From Streptomyces sp. NBC_00554 (lineage in GTDB: Bacteria > Actinomycetota > Actinomycetes > Streptomycetales > Streptomycetaceae), in NCBI RefSeq assembly GCF_041431135.1, contig NZ_CP107799.1, positions 3,658,001-3,722,000 of the forward strand: a stretch of 64,000 nucleotides of DNA, written 5' to 3'. Below the pieces are notes generated by a model that ran no database searches, was not told where the DNA came from, and saw only the letters and a list, made by a program, of their open reading frames with translations. Below, piece by piece: positions 1 to 9,900 of the stretch. Each line of letters starts with the position of its first letter. Position 1 is the first letter of the stretch. The translations under genes were made by a program, and so were the position numbers.

Positions 1-424
1 GCCAGCCCGCCGTCGTGTCGTGCCGGAAGAGCGTGAGGGAGGCGTCGGGGGTCGTCGTCTTGTACCAGAGTCCGAGGTCGTACTGCTTGCCGACCGTGAC
101 CACCGGCGCACAGGTGGCGGACTCGGTGATCAGCGCCTTGCGGTCACCGGAGACCCGGCGGGTCAGCTCGACCTTCATCGCCTTGGTGCCCGAGTGCGCG
201 TCGGCCACCGTGGAGAAGGTGAAGTCGTTGTCGCCCCAGCCCGACTTCTCCCAGCAGTACGGCATGCCGTCCGTGCCGGCCGTCTCGAAGCCCGGGTTGG
301 TGACGAGGTTGGCGGCGGAGGCGGGCTGCGGCGAGATGAGCAGCAGGCCCGCGGCGAGGCCCGCCACGGCCAGAAGTGATGTTCTCCGCCGTGGTCTCAG
401 TCGTGGTCGTACGCGAAGTGTCAC
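1..424 (-). CDS. Secreted protein, N-terminal part only (CBM-like)
   Basis: This is the N-terminal 141 residues of an exported protein; the rest lies left of the window. The GTG start overlaps the stop of the upstream glycosyltransferase (GTGA), so the two are translationally coupled, and an AAGGAGAG ribosome site precedes it. An Arg-rich n-region (RPRLRPRRR), a hydrophobic core (LLAVAGLAAGLLL) and an ASA cleavage site near residue 40 form a signal peptide. The mature part opens NLVTNPGFE, the usual beginning of CBM4/9-like beta-sandwich carbohydrate-binding modules. It is last in a glycan operon, so it may bind or process the polymer made by its neighbours; catalytic domains such as a polysaccharide deacetylase or glycoside hydrolase could follow but are not visible. 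Confidence 0.8.
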   Translation of the reverse strand, partial: MTLRVRPRLRPRRRTSLLAVAGLAAGLLLISPQPASAANLVTNPGFETAGTDGMPYCWEKSGWGDNDFTFSTVADAHSGTKAMKVELTRRVSGDRKALITESATCAPVVTVGKQYDLGLWYKTTTPDASLTLFRHDTTAGW

Positions 425-1632
425 GCGGCTCTCCTTGCTGTGCGGCTACGGCTCCCGCCCGCGGGCTCATTGCTGCGGCGCGGCAGATAGACCAGCGCTT
501 CGGTCCCTACGAAGCGCAGGACGAAGGTCGTCACCAGGGCCAGTGCGGTGGCGGAGAGTGCGCCCATCCCGAAGTGGCCCACGAACAGGGCGATCAGCGG
601 GATGCGCAGCACCAGATCGGCGTTGGCGATCAGGGCGAACCGGCCGACGCGGTCCCCCCAGTGGCGGTGCTTCCGTCGCTCGCGGAAGAGGAGATGCTCG
701 ATGAGCAGGAAGTTCCAGGCGACCCCGAGCTGGTTGGCGACGATCTCCGCCGGCAGGTAGTGCATTCCGGCGGCGGTGAGGGCGTACAGGCCCAGCAGGT
801 TCGGTACGAAGCCGGTGGCGCCGATCAGGCCGAAGACCACCATGCGCGCGACGGGTGAGGCGGTGCGCAGTCCGACCAGATGGCGCAGGAACCGGAAGCC
901 CTCCTGCGCCGTCGACTTGGACTCGCCCGCGAACCGGTCCTGGAACACGAACGGGACCTCGGTGACCTCGCGGGGGCGGCTGCGCACCGCGAGTTCGAGG
1001 AGGATCTTGTAGCCGAGCGGCTGGAGGATCTCGGCGGTGACCGCGCTGCGGCGGATCGCGAAGAAGCCGCTCATCGGGTCGCTGATGCCGCGCAGCTTGC
1101 GCGGGAAGAGCGTCTTGGTCAGCCAGGTCGCGCCGCGCGAGACGGCGACGCGGTAGCCGCCCGCGAGCCCTTCGCGGCTGCCGCCCTTGATGTAGCGCGA
1201 GGCGACGACGAGTCCGGCGGAGGAGCGCTCACCGGTGGCGACCAACTCCGGTACCAGGGACGGCGGATGCTGCAGATCTCCGTCCATGACGACGATCCAG
1301 TCGGAGGTCGCGGCCTTCAGGCCCTCGACGACCGCGCCGCCGAGCCCGCCCACGCGTTCGGCGCGGTGCAGCACGGTGACGGGGAACGGGCAGTCCTGCG
1401 CGGCCTCGCGGATCACCTCGGGGGTGTCGTCCGTGGAGTCGTCCACGAAGAGGACCTCACAGGGCAGCCGCGCGGGCACCGACTCGGTGATCTGGTACAG
1501 CAACTCCCCGATGTTCGCCGCCTCGTTGAAGGTCGGCACGACGATGGTGACGGCGCCGGGTTCGGGAACCTCCACGGCTCGTACGGCCGGGTCGCCCAGC
1601 TCGTCGGGGACGGTGCTCTCGAAGCTGGTCAT
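421..1632 (-). CDS. GT2 glycosyltransferase fused to GtrA-like membrane domain
   Basis: A 403-residue polyprenol-phosphate sugar transferase of the DPM1 type. Residues 28-240 are a GT-A fold with PTFNE (33-37), VDDSTDDT (63-70) and the metal-binding DGDLQH (117-122), followed by DPMSGFF. The C-terminal third has four hydrophobic segments and the conserved N-W-N-F-type GtrA pattern (NQLGVAWNFLLIEHLLFR). Such two-domain proteins charge a lipid carrier with a sugar and help move it across the membrane. The ATG at 1632 overlaps the stop of the GT39 gene (ATGA), and the stop overlaps the next gene, so the three are tightly coupled. The reading frame stays open upstream of 1632, but that part overlaps the GT39 gene and has no family similarity. 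Confidence 0.9.
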   Translation of the reverse strand: MTSFESTVPDELGDPAVRAVEVPEPGAVTIVVPTFNEAANIGELLYQITESVPARLPCEVLFVDDSTDDTPEVIREAAQDCPFPVTVLHRAERVGGLGGAVVEGLKAATSDWIVVMDGDLQHPPSLVPELVATGERSSAGLVVASRYIKGGSREGLAGGYRVAVSRGATWLTKTLFPRKLRGISDPMSGFFAIRRSAVTAEILQPLGYKILLELAVRSRPREVTEVPFVFQDRFAGESKSTAQEGFRFLRHLVGLRTASPVARMVVFGLIGATGFVPNLLGLYALTAAGMHYLPAEIVANQLGVAWNFLLIEHLLFRERRKHRHWGDRVGRFALIANADLVLRIPLIALFVGHFGMGALSATALALVTTFVLRFVGTEALVYLPRRSNEPAGGSRSRTARRAA

Positions 1633-3296
1633 CGACTGCCTCCGTCGCTCGCGGTGGTCGTGATGTCGTCGCTGTCGTCGATCTGCCGGATCTCGATCCG
1701 GTCCTCGCCCTTGCCGAAGGTGGCAACGGGCGTCGAATGCTCCATCGCGGCCTTGACGTTGGGCAGGTCGACCGCGTCGCGCCGTACCGTCGGGGAGGCG
1801 ACCACGTAGTCGAGGTCGCGCCAGCCGCGCGGCATCGTCTCGGTCACCGCGGGGTCGAGGTCCGCCTTGTAGAACCAGATGACGCCGAGCCCTGGTTCGT
1901 AGCCGGCGTGCACGAGGTCGAGCCAGAGTGCGTCGTCGACGAGGACACGGGTCTCCGCCGGGTTCTCGACCTCGGTCCTGAGCCACGAAGAGGCCGCCCG
2001 GTAGGGGGCGTTGGCGTCGACGGTGACGGCGGTGCGGTCACCGTCGTACCAGCGCGGTACGACGTAGAAGGCGGCGCCCGCCACGAGCAAGGCCGCCGTC
2101 ACCCGCCGTCCCCACAGGACGTACGGCTTCTCCTCGGCGCTGCGCCATCTGCGCAGCACCGCGTGGGCGACGCTCGCGGTGCCGCCGGCGAGGACCAGTG
2201 CGAGGAACGGCAGGGCCTGGATGACGTACATCGCGGGCAGGTAGCCGCTCGGGCGCATCGCCACCAGGGCGAGGATCGCCACGGTGAGCGCGGGTCCGGC
2301 GAGGGCGCGCGCGGTGACCGACCAGCGCCAGGTGAGCAGGAGCAGCAGCGCACCCGCGAGGCCGCCGAGGGGCAGCACGCGGTCGTAGTACAGCCAGGAC
2401 TGCAGCACGCCGTACGAGCCGGTGCCCGAGTCGAGGATGAAGCCCGAACCGGGGCGGCTCATCTGGTACGTGATGCCGTCCCAGAGCGACACATGGCCGG
2501 AGCCCGGGAACAACTCGCCCTTGAGCAGGGCGAAGAGCGGGTACGCCATGCCGATCAGCACGCACGCGGTGATGGCCCCGGTGAGCGCGAACTTCCGGGT
2601 GTCGCGGTGGCCGTGCCGCCACATGGTGACAAGGAGCGCGGGCAGGATGACGAGCATCGTCTCCTTGGTGAGCACGCCCGCCGCGGCCGCGATGCCCGCC
2701 CCGAAGTGGTGCCAGAGATGGCGGCTCGGGGATGCGGCGAGGCAGAACGCCAGCAGCGTCCACATCACCGCGATGTTGTCCAGGAAGATCTCCCGCTGGA
2801 GCACCACCGACAGCGGCGACAGTCCGAAGAGCACCATCGCGAGTCCGGCCGCCCACTGCGGCAGCGAGAGGCGGCGCGCGAGGACGTAGACGAGGACCGC
2901 GCTGATGGCGCTGATCAGGAGCATCGCGAAGCGCATCGAGCCGACCGTCATCAGACCCGGGCTGAACTGGGCGGGGATCCAGGTGAGCGCGGCTATCTGT
3001 ATCCAGCCGAGTGGCGGGTGGTCGTACCAGTACGTGTAGTGGGCGAGCCCGTTGCCCTCCTGCACGGCCCAGGCCTGGGCGAGGTAGGTGCCCTCGTCGT
3101 CGCTGAGGGTCGGGTAGTCGGCGATGTTCCAGCCCTGCACGAGCATGATCGCCACGAGGAGCGCGGCGCACAGCAGCAGATCGGAGCTCGGGCGGCGAAA
3201 ACGCGACGGCGGACGGGGATCGGGGACGTTTTTGGGCGCGGAAGGCCGTTGCGCGGGGACCGTGGAGGTGGCCACCGCGGGAAGGGTGGAGGTCAC
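1629..3296 (-). CDS. GT39/ArnT-type membrane glycosyltransferase
   Basis: A 555-residue polytopic membrane protein with about ten hydrophobic segments between residues 40 and 410. A DDEGTYL motif sits in the first extracytoplasmic loop (about residues 66-72); an acidic pair in this loop is the catalytic signature of the PMT/ArnT (GT-C) superfamily. YDHPP follows at about residue 92, also typical. The C-terminal 150 residues form a soluble domain. These enzymes take sugar from a polyprenyl-phosphate donor on the outer face of the membrane, which fits the neighbouring GT2-GtrA protein that would supply that donor. It is 60 bp downstream of the processive GT2 gene and overlaps the next gene by 4 bp. 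The acceptor is unknown. Confidence 0.87.
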   Translation of the reverse strand: MTSTLPAVATSTVPAQRPSAPKNVPDPRPPSRFRRPSSDLLLCAALLVAIMLVQGWNIADYPTLSDDEGTYLAQAWAVQEGNGLAHYTYWYDHPPLGWIQIAALTWIPAQFSPGLMTVGSMRFAMLLISAISAVLVYVLARRLSLPQWAAGLAMVLFGLSPLSVVLQREIFLDNIAVMWTLLAFCLAASPSRHLWHHFGAGIAAAAGVLTKETMLVILPALLVTMWRHGHRDTRKFALTGAITACVLIGMAYPLFALLKGELFPGSGHVSLWDGITYQMSRPGSGFILDSGTGSYGVLQSWLYYDRVLPLGGLAGALLLLLTWRWSVTARALAGPALTVAILALVAMRPSGYLPAMYVIQALPFLALVLAGGTASVAHAVLRRWRSAEEKPYVLWGRRVTAALLVAGAAFYVVPRWYDGDRTAVTVDANAPYRAASSWLRTEVENPAETRVLVDDALWLDLVHAGYEPGLGVIWFYKADLDPAVTETMPRGWRDLDYVVASPTVRRDAVDLPNVKAAMEHSTPVATFGKGEDRIEIRQIDDSDDITTTASDGGSR

Positions 3297-3356
3297 GCGG
3301 AAATGTCCTCTCGGGACTCTCGGGCTACCGGACTGGCGAACTCGCGATCCCGCCGG

Positions 3357-4610
3357 CTAGCGGGCCGCTTCGACTTCGGTGAGGTGCGCGCCGACATGAC
3401 TGGTCAACTCCCAGTCATTGCGCCCCCGTTGCTCGCGCCACACTGCGCGAACGGCGGCGCCGGCCAGCAGCACCTGGTAGAAGGGGCCACCGACGATCAG
3501 CTTCAGGTAGTGGACCAGCCGGACGCGAAGCCCGTACTGCTTGCCGAAGTCGTGCAGTCCGACGACCTCGAAGACGAAGGTGACCAGTGCGGTCACGGCC
3601 GGGAGGAACGTGATGAACGCGATGCCGACGGGTACGTCCAGGAAGAGCGCGATGGCCACGTTGAGCGGGATGACCACGCCGGAGACGGCCTGGAGGTACG
3701 GCGTCATGAGGGTGTAGCGGGCTAGCAACCGCTGCCCGAATCCCGGGAGTTGCTTCCAGTCCTTCTTCCGGTAGACCTGAAGGAAGCCCTGGTTCCAGCG
3801 AGTTCGCTGCTTCATCAGCGACATCAGGCTGCCGGGGGTCTCCTCCCGGGTCACCATGTCGGAGTCGTACGCGACGACGACCTTCTTGCCGACGCTGGAC
3901 AGCCGTACTCCCAAGTCGCAGTCCTCGGCGAGGCAGTTGGGATCCCAGCCGTCCGCTTCCCGGAGCACGTCGGTGCGTACGAAGACGGTGTTGCCGCCGA
4001 GCGGGATGAAGCCCTTCTGCGCGTGCAGATGGAGCCTGGACCGGAACCAGAAGAAGTACTCCAGGCAGTTGCGCAGGCTGTACCAGCTGGAGTTGAAGTT
4101 GATGAGTTGCACGCCGCCCTGGACGACGTCCGCACCCGTCGTACGGAACGCGTGGTCGACGTGGGCGAGCAGTTCCGGATGGACCTGGTCCTCGGCGTCG
4201 AAGACTCCGACGACGTCACCGCGGCAGTGCGGCAGCGCCGTGTTCATGGCCTTCGGCTTGTTCTTCTTCTCGTGGTGGTCGACGACGACCCGGACGCGCG
4301 GGTCGCGCGCCTCGGCGCTGCGGGCCACCTCGGTGGTCTCCGGGTCGTCGTGCCCGACGATGACGATGATCTCGAAGTCGTCGTGGCTCGACTCCAGCAG
4401 CCGCTGGATGGTGTGGTCGAGTACCGCCTGCTCGTGCCGAGCGGGCAGCAGCAGCGAGAACGACAGCCCGTCGCCGCCGTCCGGACTGCTGAAACGGGTG
4501 GAAGCGAGCACCTCGGGCGTACGCCAGGCGTGCATCTGCCACCACAAAGTGAAGGCTGCCATCCAGAACAAGGCCAGCGAAACGGCAGCAATAAAGACAG
4601 ACGTGAGCAA
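3357..4610 (-). CDS. Processive GT2 glycosyltransferase (cellulose synthase/NAG-transferase-like)
   Basis: A 417-residue membrane-anchored family 2 glycosyltransferase. One N-terminal transmembrane helix (residues 5-25) precedes the GT-A domain: VGHDD, DAEDQV (the DxD-like motif), AEDCDLGVRL (the ED base) and QRTRWNQGF (the QxxRW motif of processive enzymes). Two or three C-terminal helices follow (from about residue 285). The motif set is that of enzymes such as BcsA, HasA and IcaA that polymerise and export a polysaccharide. It appears to be the first gene of a four-gene minus-strand operon; the AT-richer 200 bp upstream presumably holds the promoter. The sugar specificity cannot be told from the sequence. 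Confidence 0.88.
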   Translation of the reverse strand: MLTSVFIAAVSLALFWMAAFTLWWQMHAWRTPEVLASTRFSSPDGGDGLSFSLLLPARHEQAVLDHTIQRLLESSHDDFEIIVIVGHDDPETTEVARSAEARDPRVRVVVDHHEKKNKPKAMNTALPHCRGDVVGVFDAEDQVHPELLAHVDHAFRTTGADVVQGGVQLINFNSSWYSLRNCLEYFFWFRSRLHLHAQKGFIPLGGNTVFVRTDVLREADGWDPNCLAEDCDLGVRLSSVGKKVVVAYDSDMVTREETPGSLMSLMKQRTRWNQGFLQVYRKKDWKQLPGFGQRLLARYTLMTPYLQAVSGVVIPLNVAIALFLDVPVGIAFITFLPAVTALVTFVFEVVGLHDFGKQYGLRVRLVHYLKLIVGGPFYQVLLAGAAVRAVWREQRGRNDWELTSHVGAHLTEVEAAR

Positions 4611-4811
4611 CAGATCCCCCCAGATCCCCTAAAGCCCCCTGTCGCGACAGTGAGTCACTCCTGCCGCGTCACCGTGCAGAGACTATGGGGGAACTGTGAA
4701 GCCAGAAAGCTCATCAGATAAATAGAATGTTTCGGAATCCTCGGTCGAGTATCGGCGAGTACCCGGACGTATCCCGCTACGTCGGAGGTTTACGGTCGCT
4801 GTAATCCCTTG

Positions 4812-6851
4812 TCAGGCGACGTTTCCGCCACCCACGGCCTCGCGCAGACGCTGGACATCGGAGGTCGGCGTGTCACATGTGAAGTTACGGCAAACGTAAG
4901 CGGAGGGCTCACCGCCGACCAGCGGACGGTCGACGAGCAGCGGAAGTTCGTCACTGTCCGCAGCGCCGACCGCGACGACGGCGCCCGGTGCGGTGCCCAG
5001 GAGCGCCGCACGGTGCAGTTCCCGGGTGGCGGGGTCCTCCATCGGGCCCACGACGGCGATCTCACGCGGCCCGTCGAGCAGCGCCTCGGCCACGGCCAGA
5101 CCCCAGCCGATGAAGCGGGGCGCGCGCGGCCCGAGCGCCTTCACGACACCCAACGCCCGTTCCGCGGCGGTCCGATGGGGCTCCGCCCCGGTCTGCGCCG
5201 CATACGAGAGCAGCGCGCCGGCCGCCGCGCTCCACCCCGAGGGCGTCGCATTGTCGGTCGGATCCTGCGGACGGCGGATGAGCCGCTCGGCATCGGCCGC
5301 CGTGTCGTACAGGGCACCCGACTCGGAGTCCGTGAACTGCACGATCACATGGTCGAGAAGGAACCCGGCGAACTCCAGCCACACCCCTTCACCGGTGACT
5401 CCCGCCAGCGCGAGGAACCCCTCGGCGACATCCGCGTAATCCTCCAACACTCCTGCGTTCGCCCCGACTTGACCGTCCTTGCTGGTACGGGACAGCCGCG
5501 CCCGGTCGTCCATGTGCAGCCGTACGAGGAGGTCGGCGGCGCCGATCGCGGCCTCCACGAGGTCGGGGCGCTCGAAGTAGGCGCCGGTCTCCGCGAGGGC
5601 GGCGACCGCGAGCCCGTTCCAGGCGGCCACGATCTTGTCGTCGCGGCCGGGGGCCGGGCGCTCCGCGCGGGCGGCGAGCAGGCGCTGCCGAATGGAGGCG
5701 ATCTTCTCCGCGTCGAACACGCCCTCGTGCTGCGGAAGTTGGAGGACCGAAGCCCCCTCCTCGAAGGTGCCCTCCTCGGTCACCCCGAAGTAGTGGGCGG
5801 CAAGTTCGGCATCCTCACCGAGGACTTCCCTGAGCTGCCCGGGCGTCCACACGTAGTACGCCCCCTCGACGTGCTTGCCGTTCCCGTCGTCGCTGTCGGC
5901 GTCGAGCGCGGAGGCGAACCCCCCTTCGTTCGTGCGCAGTTCACGCACCATGAAGTCGGCGGTCTCCAGGGCGACGCGGCGGGCGAGCTCGGAGCCGGTG
6001 GAGCGCCAGAGGTGCGCGTACACACGGCACAGCAGGGCGTTGTCGTACAGCATCTTCTCGAAGTGCGGCACCACCCACTCGCGGTCGACGGAGTACCGCG
6101 CGAACCCACCACCGAGCTGGTCGTAGATCCCGCCCCGCGCCATCCGCTCCCCCGTGTCGGCGGCCATCTGGAGCGCGCCCTCGGAACCGGTCCGCGCGTG
6201 ATGCCGCAGCAGGAACTCGATCACCATGGACGACGGGAACTTGGGTGCACCGCCGAACCCGCCGTGCTGGGCGTCGTACTCACGGGTGAGCCCGAGCAGC
6301 GCCCCGGCGAGCTCCTCCTCCCCCGGAACCGAGGCGTTCCCGTAGCTCAGCTCCCGCCCGGCGAGGTCCCGCACGATCTTCTCCGCGACCTCGGCCACCT
6401 CGTCGCGCCGCTCGGTCCAGGCGCTGCGCACGCCCTCCAGCACCTGCCGGAAACCGGGCATGCCGTGGCGGGGGGCGGGCGGGAAGTAGGTCCCGAAGTA
6501 GAAGGGCTCGGCGTCGGGGGTGAGGAAGACGGTCATGGGCCAGCCGCCCTGGCCGGTGGCGGCCTGCACGGCCTCCATGTAGACGGCGTCGACGTCCGGC
6601 CGCTCCTCCCGGTCCACCTTGACGCTCACGAAGTGCTCGTTCAGATACGCGGCTGTCGCCTCGTCCTCGAAGGACTCGTGAGCCATGACATGGCACCAGT
6701 GACAGCTGCTGTAGCCGACGCTCAGCAGCACCGGCACGTTCCGCTTGCGTGCCTCGTCGAAGGCCTCGGCCGACCAGGGCCACCAGTCGACGGGGTTGTC
6801 GGCATGCTGGAGGAGGTAGGGGGACGTCTCATGGGCCAGTCGGTTCGGCAT
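4812..6851 (-). CDS. Thioredoxin-domain protein, DUF255/YyaL (SSP411) family
   Basis: A 679-residue cytoplasmic protein of the YyaL/spermatogenesis-associated-protein-20 family. The family-typical start NRLAHETSPYLLQHADNPVDWWPW identifies the ATG at 6851; the upstream extension of the frame is not conserved. A thioredoxin-like domain covers about residues 5-165 with the redox motif C50-H-W-C53, followed by an (alpha/alpha)6 six-hairpin domain resembling N-acylglucosamine epimerases and cellobiose 2-epimerases (GGIYDQLGGGFARYSVD, WVVPHFEKMLYDNA). The family is widespread, and its substrate is not established as far as I know. It is divergent from the NTPase-TPR gene, with 133 bp between the starts. 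Confidence 0.9.
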   Translation of the reverse strand: MPNRLAHETSPYLLQHADNPVDWWPWSAEAFDEARKRNVPVLLSVGYSSCHWCHVMAHESFEDEATAAYLNEHFVSVKVDREERPDVDAVYMEAVQAATGQGGWPMTVFLTPDAEPFYFGTYFPPAPRHGMPGFRQVLEGVRSAWTERRDEVAEVAEKIVRDLAGRELSYGNASVPGEEELAGALLGLTREYDAQHGGFGGAPKFPSSMVIEFLLRHHARTGSEGALQMAADTGERMARGGIYDQLGGGFARYSVDREWVVPHFEKMLYDNALLCRVYAHLWRSTGSELARRVALETADFMVRELRTNEGGFASALDADSDDGNGKHVEGAYYVWTPGQLREVLGEDAELAAHYFGVTEEGTFEEGASVLQLPQHEGVFDAEKIASIRQRLLAARAERPAPGRDDKIVAAWNGLAVAALAETGAYFERPDLVEAAIGAADLLVRLHMDDRARLSRTSKDGQVGANAGVLEDYADVAEGFLALAGVTGEGVWLEFAGFLLDHVIVQFTDSESGALYDTAADAERLIRRPQDPTDNATPSGWSAAAGALLSYAAQTGAEPHRTAAERALGVVKALGPRAPRFIGWGLAVAEALLDGPREIAVVGPMEDPATRELHRAALLGTAPGAVVAVGAADSDELPLLVDRPLVGGEPSAYVCRNFTCDTPTSDVQRLREAVGGGNVA

Positions 6852-6984
6852 GGCTCCCATACTCGCGCACCGCACCCCCCATCGCTGCGAAGGCACCGTG
6901 ATGATCCGCGCGCACCCTCGCGCGGATGCCCCGCACGCAGGACACTTGACGGCGACAGATGTTGCCGCCGGAGGGGGACGTGAC

Positions 6985-9900
6985 ATGCGGGACAGCCACC
7001 GGGCGGATGCCGAGCGGCTGTTGGCCCGGGCCGTGGAGGAAGAGGTACGGCGGTCGGGCGGACGTACCGACAGGGGCGTGCTGCTTTCGCGGGCTCGGGG
7101 TTCACTGGAGGCGATGGGCGAGACGGCCGCCGAGGAGTACGGGGCGTATACGCAGGCACTCGACGAGGCGGAGGCAGGGCAGCTGTCGTTCGGGCAGCGG
7201 TACGCCCAGGAGGGCGGCGGAACTCCCTTGATGGTGGCGGCCGTTGCCGCGATCGCGGCCGTCGTCGCGGACCTGGCGCTCGGCACGGGCGCGGGGACGG
7301 CGCTCGGTGCGGGGGCGACGGTGGCGGTGGTGGGCGCGGCTGCCACGGTGGTCAAGGTGACCGCCTCGCATCTGCCGGCCGCGAGCCGCCGGGCCGGGGC
7401 GCTCGGGCAGCCGGGGGGCGCCGAGCAGCTGCGGCTGCAGTGGCTGACGGCCCTGGAGGTACGCGGTATCCGGCCCTTCCTCGATCAGCAGCGCGTACTC
7501 AGCGCCGCCACGGTCGCCAAGCAGGGTGCGCCCCAGCTGCGCCGCACCGACAAGAGCGCCGCGGCGAGGCGGCGCAGTGTCCTGGAGCAGTCTTTCGGCC
7601 AACTTCCCGATCTGGACGGCCCGTTCACGGGCAGGCGCACCGAGCTGTCCCGGGTCGCGCAGTGGGTGCACGCGGCCCGCGCGAGCACGGAGACCAAGCC
7701 GACGGTGGTGGTGCTGTACGGCGCGCCGGGCTCCGGCCGCAGCACGCTCGCGATCCGGGCGGCGCACGCCCTGAAGGACCAGTTCCGGGGCGCGTGCGTG
7801 GTGGACCTTCGCGGCGACAGCGCCGAGGAGCCGCCGCTGACGACCCGTGACGCGCTGCTCCATCTGCTGAATCGTCTCGGCGCGCCGCGCGAACAACTGC
7901 TCTTCCGGGAACGTTCCTCGCAGGATCAGCAGGTCAGGCGGCTGAGCGAGCTGTACCACCAGCATCTGACGGGCCTGCCGGTGACGATCGTCCTTGACGA
8001 CGCGAACGACGCCGAGCAGGTGCGCATCCTGGTCCCCGAGCGCTCGGACAGCCTGGTCCTGGTCACCGCCCGCAAACCCCTCGACCTGCCCGCCGACCTC
8101 GCCGCCTGGGTGCACCAGCTCCCGGTCGAGGCACTGGAGGCAGCGGGCGCCGAGGAGCTGCTGAACGCCGCTGCGCAGGACAAGTCGGGCCCGTACGACG
8201 CCGAATCCTCCGACCTCGTAAGGGAGTTGTGCGGCGGTCTGCCGCTGGCCCTGCGCATCGCGGGTTCCTCGCTCGGCCCCCGGACCCCGCGCCAACTGGC
8301 CTCCGACCTGGCGGCGTACGGACCCGTCGAACCGGTCGAACGGGTCCTGTGGCTGCGCTACACGGACCAGACGGACACGGCACGCCGGCTTCTGCGCCGC
8401 CTGGCCCTCGCGGGCCGCGCCTCCCTGGGCGCGGTGGCGGCCGCGTCCCTCCTCGCCACGGACGAGGCGGAGGCCACCCGCCACCTGACCGCGCTCTCGC
8501 GTGCAGGCCTCGTCGACCATGTCCGCGGCAGCCGCTACCGCCTGCACGATCTCGTACGCACCTTCGCGCAGGCCCGCCTCCTGGACGAGGAGGAACCGGC
8601 CGAGCGTACGGCGGCGCAGGAACGCCTGATCGTGAACTACGCGGAGCTGGCGGACTCGGTGATCCGCCTGGTCGACGGCAAGACGTCCACGCGGGCCGAT
8701 CAGTTCGGGCCGCACGGCTTCACCTCGCTCGACGCTGCCCTGCGCTGGCTGGACGACGAGTCGAGCTTCATCACGGCGGCCCTGCGGCACGCGGAAGGCG
8801 TCGACCAGGCCGCGGTACTCCACCTCCTCGGCGCCCTCTGCGACTACTGCCTGCTGCGCGGCGACCTCTACCGCCTGGGCGAGATCAGCGAGTTGACGCA
8901 GGCGGTCGACCAGGGCCTCCTGGTCCGCTCGGTCCAGTGGCGTACGGGCATCGCGGCCCGCCAGCTCGGCGAACTGGACAAGGCCCGCACGACACTCTCC
9001 TCGGTCGTCGACCTCTACTTCGAGGCCCACCACGACGCGGGCGCGGCCCTGGCGCTCTGCTCCCTCGGCATCACCCTCCACCACCAGGGCAATCTCACCG
9101 AGGCCGCGGCGAAGCTCCAGGAGGCCATCGACCTCCAGTCCTCGCCCGAGCTGGCCGGAGACCGCGCCTGGACGATGCACGCGCTGGCCGGCGTGGAGCG
9201 CGACCGCTCCCGCCTCGCCATCGCTCTGGACCTGCTCACCCGGTCCCTGGTCCTGCACCGCGAGAGCGAGTCGGTGCACGGTGAGGCGTGGGCCCACTTC
9301 CACCTCGGCCAACTGGGCCTGCGCATGGGCGACGTACCGCGTGCGGAGCGCGAGCTGCGCGAGGCCCTCGACCTGTACGGCCGCACGCGTGACCCGCGGG
9401 GCGAGGCGTGGGCCCTGACCGAGCTGGCCCGCGCCCGTCTCGTCGCCGGCGACCCGTCCCCCGCGGTCGACGGCCTGCGCCAGGCGGCCTCCCGGCACCG
9501 CGACAACGAGGACGCGCGCGGCGAGGCATGGACGGTGTACTACCTGGGCCAGGCCCTGGAGGAGACCGGCAACCTGGACCAGGCGGTCCGTGAGCTGGAA
9601 CGTTCCCGCACGATGTTCTCCCGGATGCGCGACGTGTACGGGCTGGCCTGCGCCCGCCACCACTCGGCCCGCGTCACCCGCGACCAACGGGCGGGCCAGA
9701 CCGGCTCGTTGCGGAACTCCGGCTTCGCCCGCCAGCTCCTCGTCGACGCCCGCGCCGACTTCCAGCGCATCGGCGTCGCCCACGGGGAGGCGTGGACGTG
9801 CCTGGAGCTGGCCGTGGTCGACGGGGGCAACGCCCGTACCCAGCAGGCCCTGAAGCTGTGCGACGAGGCGATCGCCCTCTTCACCTCGTACGGCGACCGC

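Noticed and set aside
1633..1986. Extension of the GT2-GtrA frame upstream of 1632
   Set aside because: It overlaps the GT39 gene, is Arg-rich and lacks family similarity; the ATGA overlap at 1629-1632 is the natural start.
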